Shown here: positions 13,042-23,664 of the stretch, one piece after another
How the letters are laid out: every line of letters starts with the position of its first letter
How positions within the stretch are numbered: position 1 is the stretch's first letter
NCBI GenBank assembly: GCA_021613375.1
Contig: CM038705.1
Location: 4,631,364-4,695,363 of the forward strand
Source of the DNA: Megaleporinus macrocephalus
Lineage: Eukaryota > Chordata > Actinopteri > Characiformes > Anostomidae
Direction of reading: 5' to 3'
Length of the DNA stretch: 64,000 nucleotides
Program-made: the position numbers and the translations under genes
Notes under the pieces: model-generated
The model's input: only the letters and a program-made list of their open reading frames with translations
What the model was told of the DNA's origin: nothing
The model's database searches: none

Positions 13042-13630
13042 TCAAATCAATGGATCCCATCGATTTCGCTTATATTCTCTTGAGTACTTTATTTCAATTC
13101 TTGGAGTCACATTATTATGAGCTAATATCCAGAGTGACCGCCATGTGCAGTATGGACAGCAGCTAGACGGACTGGGAGACTCAGTAAGGTCCTGGTAGGA
13201 GGTCACAGGTATCTGGAGCCATGCTGACTGCAGTAGATCCCACAGCTGTTGGAGGGAGCTTAGAGGAGGATCCATAGAGCCAACACCACCATCCAGGTGG
13301 TCCCACAAATGCTGAATCGGGTTCAAGTCTTTGGAATTAGGGATCCAGGGTAGTACTTGGTAGTCTTAGTCAGCTCTTCCAACCAGTGTGGGACATTTCT
13401 AGTTGTGTGATGTGTCTCATTGTCTTGCTGGAAGAGAAGACAATCAGTATACATGGTGTACGTGATCTACAAGGATGGTTTCAGACCCAAATCAGTTGAG
13501 ATTGTGATGAGTGGGTCCATAGAATGTCATAAAAACATTCCCCAGACCAGAACGCTGCCAACTACGCGCTGCTGGCTGCCAAAGTAGGAAGTGGTCATAA
13601 TAATGTGACTGTTTATAAGGCTTTATAAGG
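13042..13630 (-). mobile_element. Tc1/mariner-like element fragment, minus strand
   Basis: The minus strand at 13120-13326 reads MNPIQHLWDHLDGGV, then QLWDLLQSAWLQIPVTSYQD, the C-terminal block of a Tc1-like transposase (NPIxHLWD and following helices). Sequence to 13630 continues upstream transposase-derived DNA with stops and frameshifts. The catalytic core is not intact, so it is a relic that cannot move itself. Confidence 0.8.
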
Positions 13631-15185
13631 CATGTATAACACATCAGAGTTGCTCTAGTTATAATTGCTTCATATTATAACTATATTGCTTTGATAATTC
13701 CATGAATTTCTTTATTGTAACCTGTTGTATCTCCTGCCATGTCCTGAAGGAATCCATGAAGGCAGGTTGGATTAATTATGAGCCTAAACGAGAATAATAG
13801 CTGTGAATAATAGTATACTGCTTTAATGCTCCATCAGGGTTTCGTTTAATTAGTTCCTCTTGCATGCAACACTCTGTTTCTGCTTGAAACCTCATAATCA
13901 CATCAGTTGGAGGTCAACTGAAGATAAGTAGGTATAGCAACTTGGTAGGTACAAATCCAAAGTCTCCCACAATTTAATTAAATTCAGTCAACACCCTATT
14001 TATTCAAACATATCCACCCCTGTGATCATACAAAATAATAGTAACCAATCAGAATCCATATAAAACCAACACACATTTTAGGCATGGTTGCCCTGATGAA
14101 GGCGAAACTTAAAAATAAACATCTGGGGTAAACAAAAACGAGTAAATACAACATATGAAAATGTAAGCACCTAAACATAATCATTCTAGAATAAAGCATA
14201 CTGTTTATGGTCCATTTATGTCTTACCTTTGCTGACCACTAAAGTGTTGTTAGATGTTTTCTTTAATATTTTTAACCAATATATTTCAGATTTTTGTAGT
14301 TTTGTAGTTAAAAAGAACCGAAGTTGCACATGACTGACATTGACAATGTTTATTAAATGTGATTTTGGCTACTGGACGGCATCTTAATTGTAAACATACT
14401 CAGTTACATCGTTGAACAAACTTAAATAGCAAGGACCGAAGACTTGAGGCAATGGCGGCAAAGTAGCAACAATTGTTAAGCAATGCTTTGAGGCCTTAGT
14501 ATATAATAACCCAGAAAACATACAGCAGGGAAGCCTCCTCTAGTTAACAGCAGATGAAAGCATATGTGCCGAGCTGCGTTTGGGCCTTTTGCCCCGAAAA
14601 AACCCTCTGAAAATAAATGCAGCATGCTGACGGACGCATACAGAGCCTGGCTGACCCACTTCTGGGGAAAATTGGGAATGTAAATGAAACGAGAAGGGAG
14701 GGAGGTGACCGTGGAGAGAAAGACAGAGGGAGAGAAGAACGTACAGCCGAAAAAGAAAAGCTGCCTTTTGGCTGTTTGAAGGGAGGGAGTCTGTCGGAGA
14801 CTTGCAGGAAGGCTTCATTCAGCTAATCATGGAAAAGCCAGCACCCAGCATGATGTCAACAATGCTAATGGATGCCCCTTCACTTCCATTCATTGTTAGC
14901 AACAGTAGCATTGTTTTTGCAAATCTGAGCATTTTCTTAAATCTGTGGTCGAGTATTGTTACTGTGAGGAAAACCTGACGGCAGTAAACTATAAACTATA
15001 TTTATACCAGTATGTTGTGTGGTTTGGCACTATAGTTGTATTTAAGTGCTCCCCGTAAGCCTGCATTGTCCTTTTCTGTAAAATAAGCATTAGAAATATG
15101 TGTTTTATATTTTCTACACAGTAGCACATCTGTTTTTTTATACTAAAGTGCATTTGTCTATTAAAAAGCCTTTGTTATTGCTAGC
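13631..15185. other. Intron sequence, no gene seen
   Basis: AT-rich. A purine-rich stretch at 14690-14770 gives opposite open frames (92 codons minus, 69 plus) without homology. No splice sites in the fhod3 phase. Confidence 0.45.
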
Positions 15186-16505
15186 ATCTCATTCAGAATC
15201 AGTATATGATGTTAGCATGAATGCTAATGGCGGTGCACTTTTCACTTCTCCCCACTGGATTTAACACTAGCTTGCGGATGTTTGATGCTGATAAGACACA
15301 ATTCTTTATGTTGTTTGACAGATTTTTACTGAATCCTTTAGAACATGTTTAAGCTTAAAGTCAGTATTACTGAAGGAGCCTCGTAGCCTGTTAGCTGCCT
15401 GAGCTGTTTGCTGACCTGGTTAGCCAAGAGCTAATAAACAAAGAGTATTTAGTACAGTTTCTGACATAATACATTATAAATGTAGTTCAGAACTTAAAAT
15501 GTTATATGGATGCTTACAAATAAAATGTCTCGCAACAGCTCTCGCGAAGGAAAAGAAAAAGAAAAAAGCCTTTTCTAAACCTATACCCAACATAAGTGTT
15601 CCAAATAAGCTTGCGTTGTTCTTTTCTGTAAAACAAGCATCAAAAAGAAGTGTATTTTATATTTTCCAGGAAGCATCACATCTTATTTTTAATAAAATAC
15701 TGCAATTTTCTGTTGAAAAGCCGTAGCTGTGTTCGATTTCTGTTCTCATGCTGATTTCCACTAGCATCTCTGTGATAATCAGTATCTAGCGTTAGCACCA
15801 AGCTAACAGAGGTGCACTTTTTACTTCTCCACACTAATTTTAACACTAGAGTACAGATGTTTGAAGCTGATAAAACACAATTCTATATGTTGTTTTGTGT
15901 TTTTTTGTAAATTCCTTAAAACACGTTTAAGCTTAAAGCCAATATTACTGAAGGAGCCTCGTAGCCTGTTTGCTGCCTGAGCTGTTTATCAACTGGTTAG
16001 CCGAGAGCTAATGAACACTAGTATTTAGTACAGTTTCAGACGTGATACATTATAAATGTAGTTCAGAACTTAAAATGTTATATGGATGCTCACAAATGAA
16101 ATGTCTCGCAACAGCTCTCGCAAAGAGTATTTTAAGAAAAAAGCCTTTTCCACTAGTGTCTCTGTGATAATCAGTATCTAGCATTAGCGCCAAGCTAACA
16201 GAGATGCACGTTTTACTTCTCCACACTGGCTTTAACACTAGCATACAGATGTTTGATGCTGATAAGACACAATTCTTTACATTGATTTTTGTTTTTTAGT
16301 GAATTCTTAAGAACATGTTTAAGCTTAACGCCAATATTACTGTCTCGTAGCCTGTTAGCTGCATGAACTGTTTGCTGACCTGGTTAGCCAAGACCTAATA
16401 AAAAAAGAGTATTTGATACAGTTTTAGACGTGTTACATTATAAATGCAGTTTAGAAGTTTATGGATGCTTATAAATGAAATGTCTCGCAACAGCTACTCA
16501 ACTTT
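15185..16505. repeat. Three diverged copies of a long repeat
   Basis: Copies at about 15185-15545, 15755-16125 and 16145-16500 share ctagcatctctgtgataatc-type starts, gaaggagcctcgtagcctgt, gtttaagcttaaagcc and atgtctcgcaacagct. Spacing is uneven (about 570 and 390), so this is a local duplication, not a tight array. Confidence 0.85.
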
Positions 16506-16639
16506 TTAGTCTTGAGTGTCAAGTGAGACTGTATCCCTGTCCCTCATGACCTCATGCTAAGCATTGTTTTGAAGTAAAGTCTTGAAATCAGTGTGTAACA
16601 TTAAGAACTGTCACTACCGAAACATCAAGTCAGTTGATA

Positions 16640-16860
16640 GTAGCTCATCTGTTGCTGCTCTAGTGGCCACAGGACGCTGTTGTCTGGGCAGTTTTGGTTG
16701 GTGGACGATTCTCAGTCCAGCAGTGACACTGACCCCATACCATGACAGACCCTGTGGTGCTCCTATATGGTCAGTGGAGCTTCTAAAGGAGGTGGGTGTA
16801 ATGTTACGGTTGGTGGGTGTAGGTCTGTGGTTGACTAGGAGGTGTTAGAGATTCTTCATG
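16640..16860 (+). repeat. Dispersed fish repeat, second copy
   Basis: Shares ttttggttggtggacgattc, tcagtccagcagtgacac and atatggtcagtggagcttct with the copies at 7486-8082 and 45290-45650. Confidence 0.75.
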
Positions 16861-16989
16861 GAGGTTTCTGGAGTGTTCCTGGTGGTTAGGGGGTGGGGAG
16901 GGTCTCCATTTACTCACCTGTCTTTCAGCACAGCAGCTTAGTCAGACCCTCTCTAACAACTCTGATGTGGTTTCACTGTAATAGTGACA

Positions 16990-16993
<4 letters not shown>

Positions 16994-17031
<38 letters not shown>

Positions 17032-17156
17032 CATGTGTCTGCGTGCCTGTCGCCGCACTACTGCAGTCTGGAAGCTGTGTGTGTGTCTGCAATGTGTGGA
17101 ATGTTGTAGACGAGGGTGAGTAATTAACTCTGATTGATAAAAGATGAACCCTCACG

Positions 17157-17207
<51 letters not shown>

Positions 17208-17220
17208 CACACACACACAT
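16994..17220. repeat. GT and CA microsatellites, facing each other
   Basis: A GT run at 16994-17028 and a CA run at 17159-17219 on the same strand are complementary, about 130 bp apart, and could pair as a hairpin. Confidence 0.9.
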
Positions 17221-17429
17221 AAAGCTGCACCTGGTGATCTTGGCACATATGCGTGTGTAGGACGTTCATGCTGAGTAGAGAACAGGACGAGAACCAAGAG
17301 AGAAAGAACTCAAACTCAAGAGTTACCGTCTTGTGCGTAATACCGGATTTATACCACAAGGTGGCTCTATGTTAGACAATAACATTCATGAATCGTTTAC
17401 CTTTACATTCATGGCATTAATGCAATATA

Positions 17430-19135
17430 CCACACAGTTTACCTGTACACAGGTAGGTGAAGGTGGTGTTACAGTTTACCTGTACAGAGGTAGGTGAAGG
17501 TAGTGTTACAGTTTACCTGTACACAGGTAGGTGAAGGTAGTGTTACAGTTTACCTGTACACAGGTAGGTGAAGGTAGTGTTACGGTTTACCTGTACGCAG
17601 GTAAATGAAGGTAGTGTTACGGTTTACCTGTACGCAGGTAGGTGAAGGTAGTGTTACGGTTTACCTGTACACGGGTAGGTGAAGGTAGTGTTACAGTTTA
17701 CCTGTACACAGGTAGGTGAAGGTAGTGGTACAGTTTACCTGTACACAGGTAGGTGAAGGTAGTGTTACAGTTTATCTGTACACATGTAGGTGAAGGTAGT
17801 GTTACAGTTTACCTGTACACAGGTAGGTAAAGGTAGTGTTACAGTTTACCTGTACACAGGTAGGTGAAGGTAGTATTACAGTTTACCTGTACACAGGTAG
17901 GTGAAGGTAGTGTTACGGTTTACCTGTACACAGGTAGGTGAAGGTAGTGTTACAGTTTACCTGTACACAGGTAGGTGAAGGTAGTGTTACGGTTTACCTG
18001 TACGCAGGTAAATGAAGGTAGTGTTACGGTTTACCTGTACGCAGGTAGGTGAAGGTAGTGTTACGGTTTACCTGTACACGGGTAGGTGAAGGTAGTGTTA
18101 CAGTTTACCTGTACACAGGTAGGTGAAGGTGGTGTTACGGTTTACCTGTACACAGGTAGGTGAAGGTGGTGTTACAGTTTACCTGTACACAGGTAGGTGA
18201 AGGACCTGTTATAGTTTACCTGTACACAGGTAGGTGAAGGTAGTGTTACAGTATATCTGTACACAGGTAGGTGAAGGTAGTGTTACAGTTTACCTGTACA
18301 CAGGTAGGTGAAGGTAGTGTTACAGTTTATCTGTACACATGTAGGTGAAGGTAGTGTTACAGTTTACCTGTACACAGGTAGGTAAAGGTAGTGTTACAGT
18401 TTACCTGTACACAGGTAGGTGAAGGTAGTGTTACAGTTTACCTGTACACATGTAGGTGATGGTAGTGTTACAGTTTACCTGTACACAGGTAGGTAAAGGT
18501 AGTGTTACGGTTTACCTGTACACAGGTAGGTGAAGGTAGTGTTACGGTTTACCTGTACACAGGTAGGTGAAGGTAGTGTTACGGTTTACCTGTACGCAGG
18601 TAGGTGAAGGTAGTGTTACGGTTTACCTGTACGCAGGTAAATGAAGGTAGTGTTACGGTTTACCTGTACGCAGGTAGGTGAAGGTAGTGTTACGGTTTAC
18701 CTGTACGCAGGTAAATGAAGGTAGTGTTACGGTTTACCTGTACGCAGGTAGGTGAAGGTAGTGTTATGGTTTACCTGTACGCAGGTAGGTGAAGGTAGTG
18801 TTACGGTTTACCTGTACGCAGGTAAGTGAAGGTAGTGTTACGGTTTACCTGTACGCAGGTAGGTGAAGGTAGTGTTACGGTTTACCTGTACACAGGAAGG
18901 TGAAGGTAGTGTTACAGTTTACCTGTACACAGGTAGGTGAAGGTAGTGTTAGACAGTTTACCTGTACACAGGTAGGTGAAGGTAGTGTTACAGTTTATCT
19001 GTACACAGGTAGGTGAAGGTAGTGTTACAGTTTACCTGTACACAGGTAGTGTTACGGTTTACCTGTACACAGGTAGGTGAAGGTAGTGTTACGGTTTACC
19101 TGTACACAGGTAGTGTTACGGTTTACCTGTACACT
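17430..19135 (+). repeat. 37-bp minisatellite, forward array
   Basis: About 46 copies of gtttacctgtacacaggtag followed by gtgaaggtagtgttaca. Variants include cgcagg for cacagg, aaatga for ggtgaa and a tta-gac insertion near 18950. The core acctgtacacaggt is nearly self-complementary. The exact reverse complement of the unit forms a second array at 43357-44205. Each unit holds cag|gtaggt, which resembles a 5' splice site. Confidence 0.95.
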
Positions 19136-19405
19136 CCACACTGTGTGGGTAAATATTAAATATGACACCAAACTACATCTCATGTCAGCGTGGGGTGATG
19201 GCCGGAATTGTTGTGGATTCAGGAATGAGTAAGTTCCTCCATTGTAAGTCTTGAGACTCGAGGAAGCTCTCACTTGTGCCCTCTCTCACTAAAATCAGGC
19301 CGATATTCGCTGTCCTCCTCCGACGTACAGCTCGGAACATTGGATTATTAAATACACAGGGTTTTTAAAGCTGTTCCATTGACTGTTAGCTGTTAAATCC
19401 CAAGC

Positions 19406-19714
19406 TAGGGGTGTAAGAAAATATTGAAAATATCAAATATCGTGATATTATGTTTAGTGATACTGTATCGATTCTCAAAAACACAGTATCGATACACAGA
19501 TTCCTGGCAGACTGTGAATCATTCTGTGTTGTGTTTAAACCTCTGACCACTAGATGTCAGTGTTGTAATCCATCTTCAGCTCCACTCCAACATTAACAAG
19601 CAGCACAAGGGTGCAGTGCTATTGTAAGCATTGGCACATCATGATATATTGAATCGTGATCGCTGTATCACTATACGCATTGTATCGCCAGGTTCTTTCC
19701 AATACACAGCCTTA
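19406..19714. mobile_element. hAT-like non-autonomous element, decayed
   Basis: The left end aggggtgtaagaaaatattg leads into gatattatgtttagtgatac and tatcgattct. The right end, read in reverse complement, is gtaaggctgtgtattggaaa then gaacctggcgatacaatg. These resemble the ends of a hAT-type miniature element common in fish (gctgtgtattg, ctggcgatac). No coding capacity. A target-site duplication is not clear. Confidence 0.55.
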
Positions 19715-19954
19715 CTAATGACTCACTGTTCTGACTCAAGACAGCGAGGCAGCTGCTGAGAGTGAGTGGAATGACCTTCAAATGAAACGAAACGTTAGGA
19801 CATGTTTTCTACTCTTTTCCCGAGCTCATAAATTACCTTCGATTTTTTGCAGGTTGCGCCCCCCAGCGAATACCTAGCCTAGCATTTCGTCACCGTGCAA
19901 AGAAAAACATATGTATCTCAATTTTTCTCTTTTTTTTAACCACATCATTTAAAC

Positions 19955-20105
19955 ATGACAGCTGTCGTATACATCGTCCAAAAGTTTTATGATAAATGGA
20001 CCAATAGAAATGCTCCAAATTAGCTTTGAAAACATTCTGGTTCCATTGACTTGCATTGAAAGTAGAGACGTTTTTGGCCTCTCCTGTAAAGTTGCTGTTT
20101 GTAGA
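19955..20105 (+). repeat. Dispersed repeat, copy of 50175-50335
   Basis: Shares atggaccaatagaaatgctc, ttctggttccattgactt and ttttggcctctcctgtaaag with 50175-50335, same orientation. Confidence 0.8.
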
Positions 20106-20139
20106 TACTTGTGTGTTAAGTAAGTGTTCCTACTTATAT

Positions 20140-20140
<1 letters not shown>

Positions 20141-20170
<30 letters not shown>
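20141..20170. repeat. CT microsatellite
   Basis: Fifteen CT units, one interruption. Confidence 0.9.
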
Positions 20171-20173
<3 letters not shown>

Positions 20174-20590
20174 CTATCCCAGTTCTCCCGATGGGGATCC
20201 TGGCCACCGATGCCAGTTTAAAGTGATACTTTAGGGATTAAAGAGATAGTTTCAGGTGGAAACTGGAAGCTGCGCTAAGAGCCAGCGGGCGCTATCGGAG
20301 CTGAGTGCAGACTGAAGTGGGAGTTAAGCGCTCCAGTAAGTGGGTTTTAGTGTCAGTGCTGGGTCGCGACATGTTAATGATTTTTCCAGTTGTTCCCAAA
20401 ACGGCTGTTAATCCATCTGCTTGGATCGCGCTCACTCTCACAGTTTAAGGCCAGAAATGTACTCAACATGTCGTCCCTTCCTGCAGTAGCCAACGTATTG
20501 CACCTTCCTGCACTGTAGGGGGCGACAGAGGACACATCAGAGAGAGATCTGCTCTTTAAATGTAATGGAAGAATGTATATAGCCAAATAA

Positions 20591-20591
<1 letters not shown>

Positions 20592-20674
<83 letters not shown>
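20592..20674. repeat. TA microsatellite
   Basis: About 41 TA units. Confidence 0.95.
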
Positions 20675-20678
<4 letters not shown>

Positions 20679-20784
20679 CTTGTTTGTGTTTTAATGGAAA
20701 ATTTAGTTACTTTCATGTGTGGATGACTCTTCAAAGCCATTAGGCATGTACTGGCTAGTGTTTCTGAGTTCTACTCAAAATGAG

Positions 20785-21600
20785 CTACTAAACAGTCACT
20801 ACCGAAACAGTTACTACTGAAACAGTCAGTACAGAAACAGTTACTACTGAAACAGTCACTACCAAAACAGTCACTACTAAAATAGTCACTGCTGAAACAG
20901 TCACTATTGGACAGTTACTACTGAAACAGTCACTACCGAAACAGTCACTACCAAAACAGTCACTACTAAAATAGTCACTGCTGAAACAGTCACTACTGGA
21001 CAGTTACTACTGAAACAGTCACTACCGAAACAGTCACTACCGAAACAGTCACTACCGAAACAGTTACTACTAAAACAGTGACTACTGAAACAGTCACTAC
21101 TGAAACAGTGACTACCTAAACAGACACTATCGAAACAGTCACTACCGAAACAGTCATTACTGAAACATTCTATGTCGAAACAGTTACTACTGTAACAGTC
21201 ACTACTGAAACAGTCACTACAGAAACAATCACTACCGAAACAGTCACTACTTAAACAGTTACTACTGAAACAGTCACTACCGAAACAGTCACTACTTAAA
21301 CAGTTACTACTGAAACAGTCACTACCGAAACAGTCACAACTGAAACAGTCACAACTGAAACAGTCACAACTGAAACAGTCACAACTTGAAACAGTCTCTA
21401 CCGAAACAGTTACTACTAAAACAGTCACTACTTAAACAGTCACTACTGAAACAGCCACAACCAAAACAGTCACTACCGAAACAGTTACTACTGAAACAGT
21501 CGCAACTGAAATAGTCTCTAGCGAAACAGTCACTATGGAAACGGTTACTACTGAAACAGTTACTTCTGAAACAGTTACTACTGAAACAGTCACTACAGAA
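20785..21600. repeat. 15-bp minisatellite cagtcactaccgaaa
   Basis: About 54 copies of a 15-bp unit with variants at a few positions. Because 15 is a multiple of 3, the minus strand has a 174-codon open frame of SSDCF/GSDCF repeats at 20904-21428; this is repeat translation without homology or flanking gene structure. Confidence 0.92.
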
Positions 21601-21691
21601 AAAACATATATAACTATTTATTCATTGTTTTATTGTTTATTTTTACATAAATTATTTATTGTATAGCTAAATGAGATGAAAGATGCACAGC

Positions 21692-21723
<32 letters not shown>

Positions 21724-22065
21724 GTGTTTTTATTAGTGTTATTAAGGTGAAGGTGTAAAACCCGTGTAAGCTGACGTGTAGACAGCTGTGCTGGCTGCGG
21801 GAGAAGAGCTGACTCGGCGCTCTGTGTTATGCGCTCAGTCTTGAGGTATGTGTTCTTTATCAAACGCTCTCATTGTGCTCTCGGCTCGTCTCTCGCGCAG
21901 CTGCAGCAGAACTCGTCCAAACTCTCGCCTCTGCATCGCTCTGATGTTTTGGGGTTTAAGTCATTCGCTCACATCCTCACATGCCCCCTTGGAATAAAAT
22001 AATGTTCTTCAAAAAAAAAAGTATTTCTTAATTTACAAGGCAGTGCCACCAAAGTTATCTAGAGA
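21601..22065. other. Intron sequence with ATT microsatellite
   Basis: ATT run at about 21693-21723; no gene seen. Confidence 0.5.
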
Positions 22066-22069
22066 AACT

Positions 22070-22200
22070 TTGAGTCAGAACTGTTCACAGTGGTGGTGAA
22101 TGGAACCAGACATCCACCTCTAAAAGCTCCCTCACAGAAACGTATTATTACAGTAGATGGTTATTAATACACTGTCTGATGTCTGAGACGCTGCTTATGA
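22070..22200 (+). repeat. Dispersed repeat, copy of 48420-48500
   Basis: Shares cacagtggtggtgaatggaa, ccagac(a/g)tccacctctaaa and agctccctcacagaaa with 48420-48500; a shorter piece occurs at 45165-45197. Confidence 0.8.
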
Positions 22201-22269
22201 TAGTTTTGGCCTTAAAATCCATTCATGGTGGAGGGATACATGCAGGACACCCTGAGGCAAAATAGTCCC

Positions 22270-22440
22270 CCAAAGAAAATGTGTTATTTCTATTTTCTCA
22301 TCATCAACATTCATATGAACACTTAGAAGACTGGTGTAGGTTCACTGGTGGGTTTGATAGTAAATAAAAAGTGTATCTGTGTGTTGTAGACATGGACACG
22401 TCTGGTTACCATCACCACCACTGTACTTCACACCCAACCC
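22270..22440 (-). repeat. Dispersed repeat, inverted copy of 59310-59430
   Basis: The reverse complement reads tacagtggtggtgatggtaa, ccagacgtgtccatgtct, then cattcatatgaa-type text, matching 59310-59430 and more loosely 38755-38850, both on the plus strand. Confidence 0.7.
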
Positions 22441-22890
22441 TCTCTGAATCACTTTAATTACACTCTCAAACACTGAATTACACAGAAATTAAGAAAAGCC
22501 ACTCCTCCCCAAGTGTCTGTTACAGTCGTTCAGACAGGAAACAGCAGCGTCGCTCCTCCACAGCTGGCGGTGCGTACGCGGTTGTGCGTGAATGATTGAA
22601 CAGATGAGGGTTTTATTTTATTGTCTGGCTCCAGCAGTGATGACCCTGAGCTCTGTTCCTCCGTCAGTGAGCTGTTTTTTGTTTTTTCCTCTGTTTGCTG
22701 CTGTCCTGCAGAAGTTGAGGGCGTTTAGTGTACCCCCCCCCCCCTCACCCACCTACCCCCACCCCCTGAGCTGCTGTTATGACCCTCTTTATGTGTCCTG
22801 TTACAAACAGCAGCAGTGATACGCCTCACTGCACATATGTTCCTCTGAGGGGTTTGTATATGTGTGTGCTGTCCAGCTGTTAGAACCAGA
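22441..22890. other. Intron sequence with poly-C run
   Basis: A C-run with few interruptions at about 22732-22745; no exon in phase. Confidence 0.5.
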
Positions 22891-22892
22891 CC

Positions 22893-22929
<37 letters not shown>

Positions 22930-22940
22930 CTGTCTGTCTG

Positions 22941-22978
<38 letters not shown>

Positions 22979-22992
22979 TGTCTGTCTGTCTG

Positions 22993-23025
<33 letters not shown>

Positions 23026-23027
23026 TA

Positions 23028-23104
<77 letters not shown>

Positions 23105-23216
23105 CTGTCTGTCTGTCTGTCTGTCTGTCTGTCAGTCAATCAATCAATCAATCAATCAGTCAATCAGTCTGTCTGTCTGTCTGTCTGTCAATCAATCAAT
23201 CTATCTGTGTGTTGGG

Positions 23217-23261
<45 letters not shown>

Positions 23262-23280
23262 AATCTATCTGTGTGTTGGG

Positions 23281-23322
<42 letters not shown>

Positions 23323-23334
23323 GTATGTGTCGGG

Positions 23335-23392
<58 letters not shown>

Positions 23393-23406
23393 GTATGTGT
23401 GTCGGG

Positions 23407-23482
<76 letters not shown>
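22893..23482. repeat. Compound CTAT/CTGT/CAAT tetranucleotide array
   Basis: Blocks of ctat, ctgt and caat repeats. From about 23205, a longer unit appears: ctat blocks separated by ctgtgtgttgggttat or ctgtatgtgtgtcgggttat, four times at spacings of about 65 bp. The 216-, 157- and 118-codon frames here are repeat translation. It ends about 90 bp before the exon 1 acceptor. Confidence 0.95.
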
Positions 23483-23483
<1 letters not shown>

Positions 23484-23514
23484 AACAAACTGTACCATGT
23501 GTCACATTTTAATC

Positions 23515-23518
<4 letters not shown>

Positions 23519-23558
<40 letters not shown>

Positions 23559-23565
23559 TTCTTTC
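23519..23565 (+). promoter_or_regulatory. CT microsatellite forming the exon 1 polypyrimidine tract
   Basis: A CT run with a few TTT interruptions leads directly into ttctttcacag at 23569. It must serve as the U2AF-binding tract of this acceptor, so its length may vary between individuals. Confidence 0.8.
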
Positions 23566-23569
23566 ACAG

Positions 23570-23664
23570 CTCTGGGGCAGATTATGCTGTATGTGGATGG
23601 AATGAACGGGCTGATTGGACACAATGAAACGGTGCAGTGGCTCTACACGCTGGTGGGATCAAAG
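23570..23664 (+). CDS. fhod3: fhod3 exon 1 of window: FH3/armadillo segment
   Basis: 95-nt exon between ctttcacag and gtacga. It starts two bases before a codon boundary (phase 1) and ends on a full codon. It encodes [15 protein letters not shown] followed by [16 protein letters not shown], a conserved armadillo-like helix pair of the FHOD FH3 region. The GMNG and [10 protein letters not shown] residues favour FHOD3 over FHOD1. The polypyrimidine tract is a CT microsatellite, preceded by about 600 bp of CTAT/CTGT/CAAT tetranucleotide repeats. The partial first codon proves an upstream exon, which I do not find in the window. Confidence 0.93.

Noticed and set aside
17430..19135. Possible CRISPR array because of regular palindromic units
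   Set aside because: No unique spacers, eukaryotic intron context, units directly adjoining.
20904..21428. 174-codon minus-strand frame of SSDCF/GSDCF repeats, like a Cys-rich secreted protein
   Set aside because: The 15-bp unit is divisible by three, so any stop-free phase stays open. No signal peptide, splice sites or homology.
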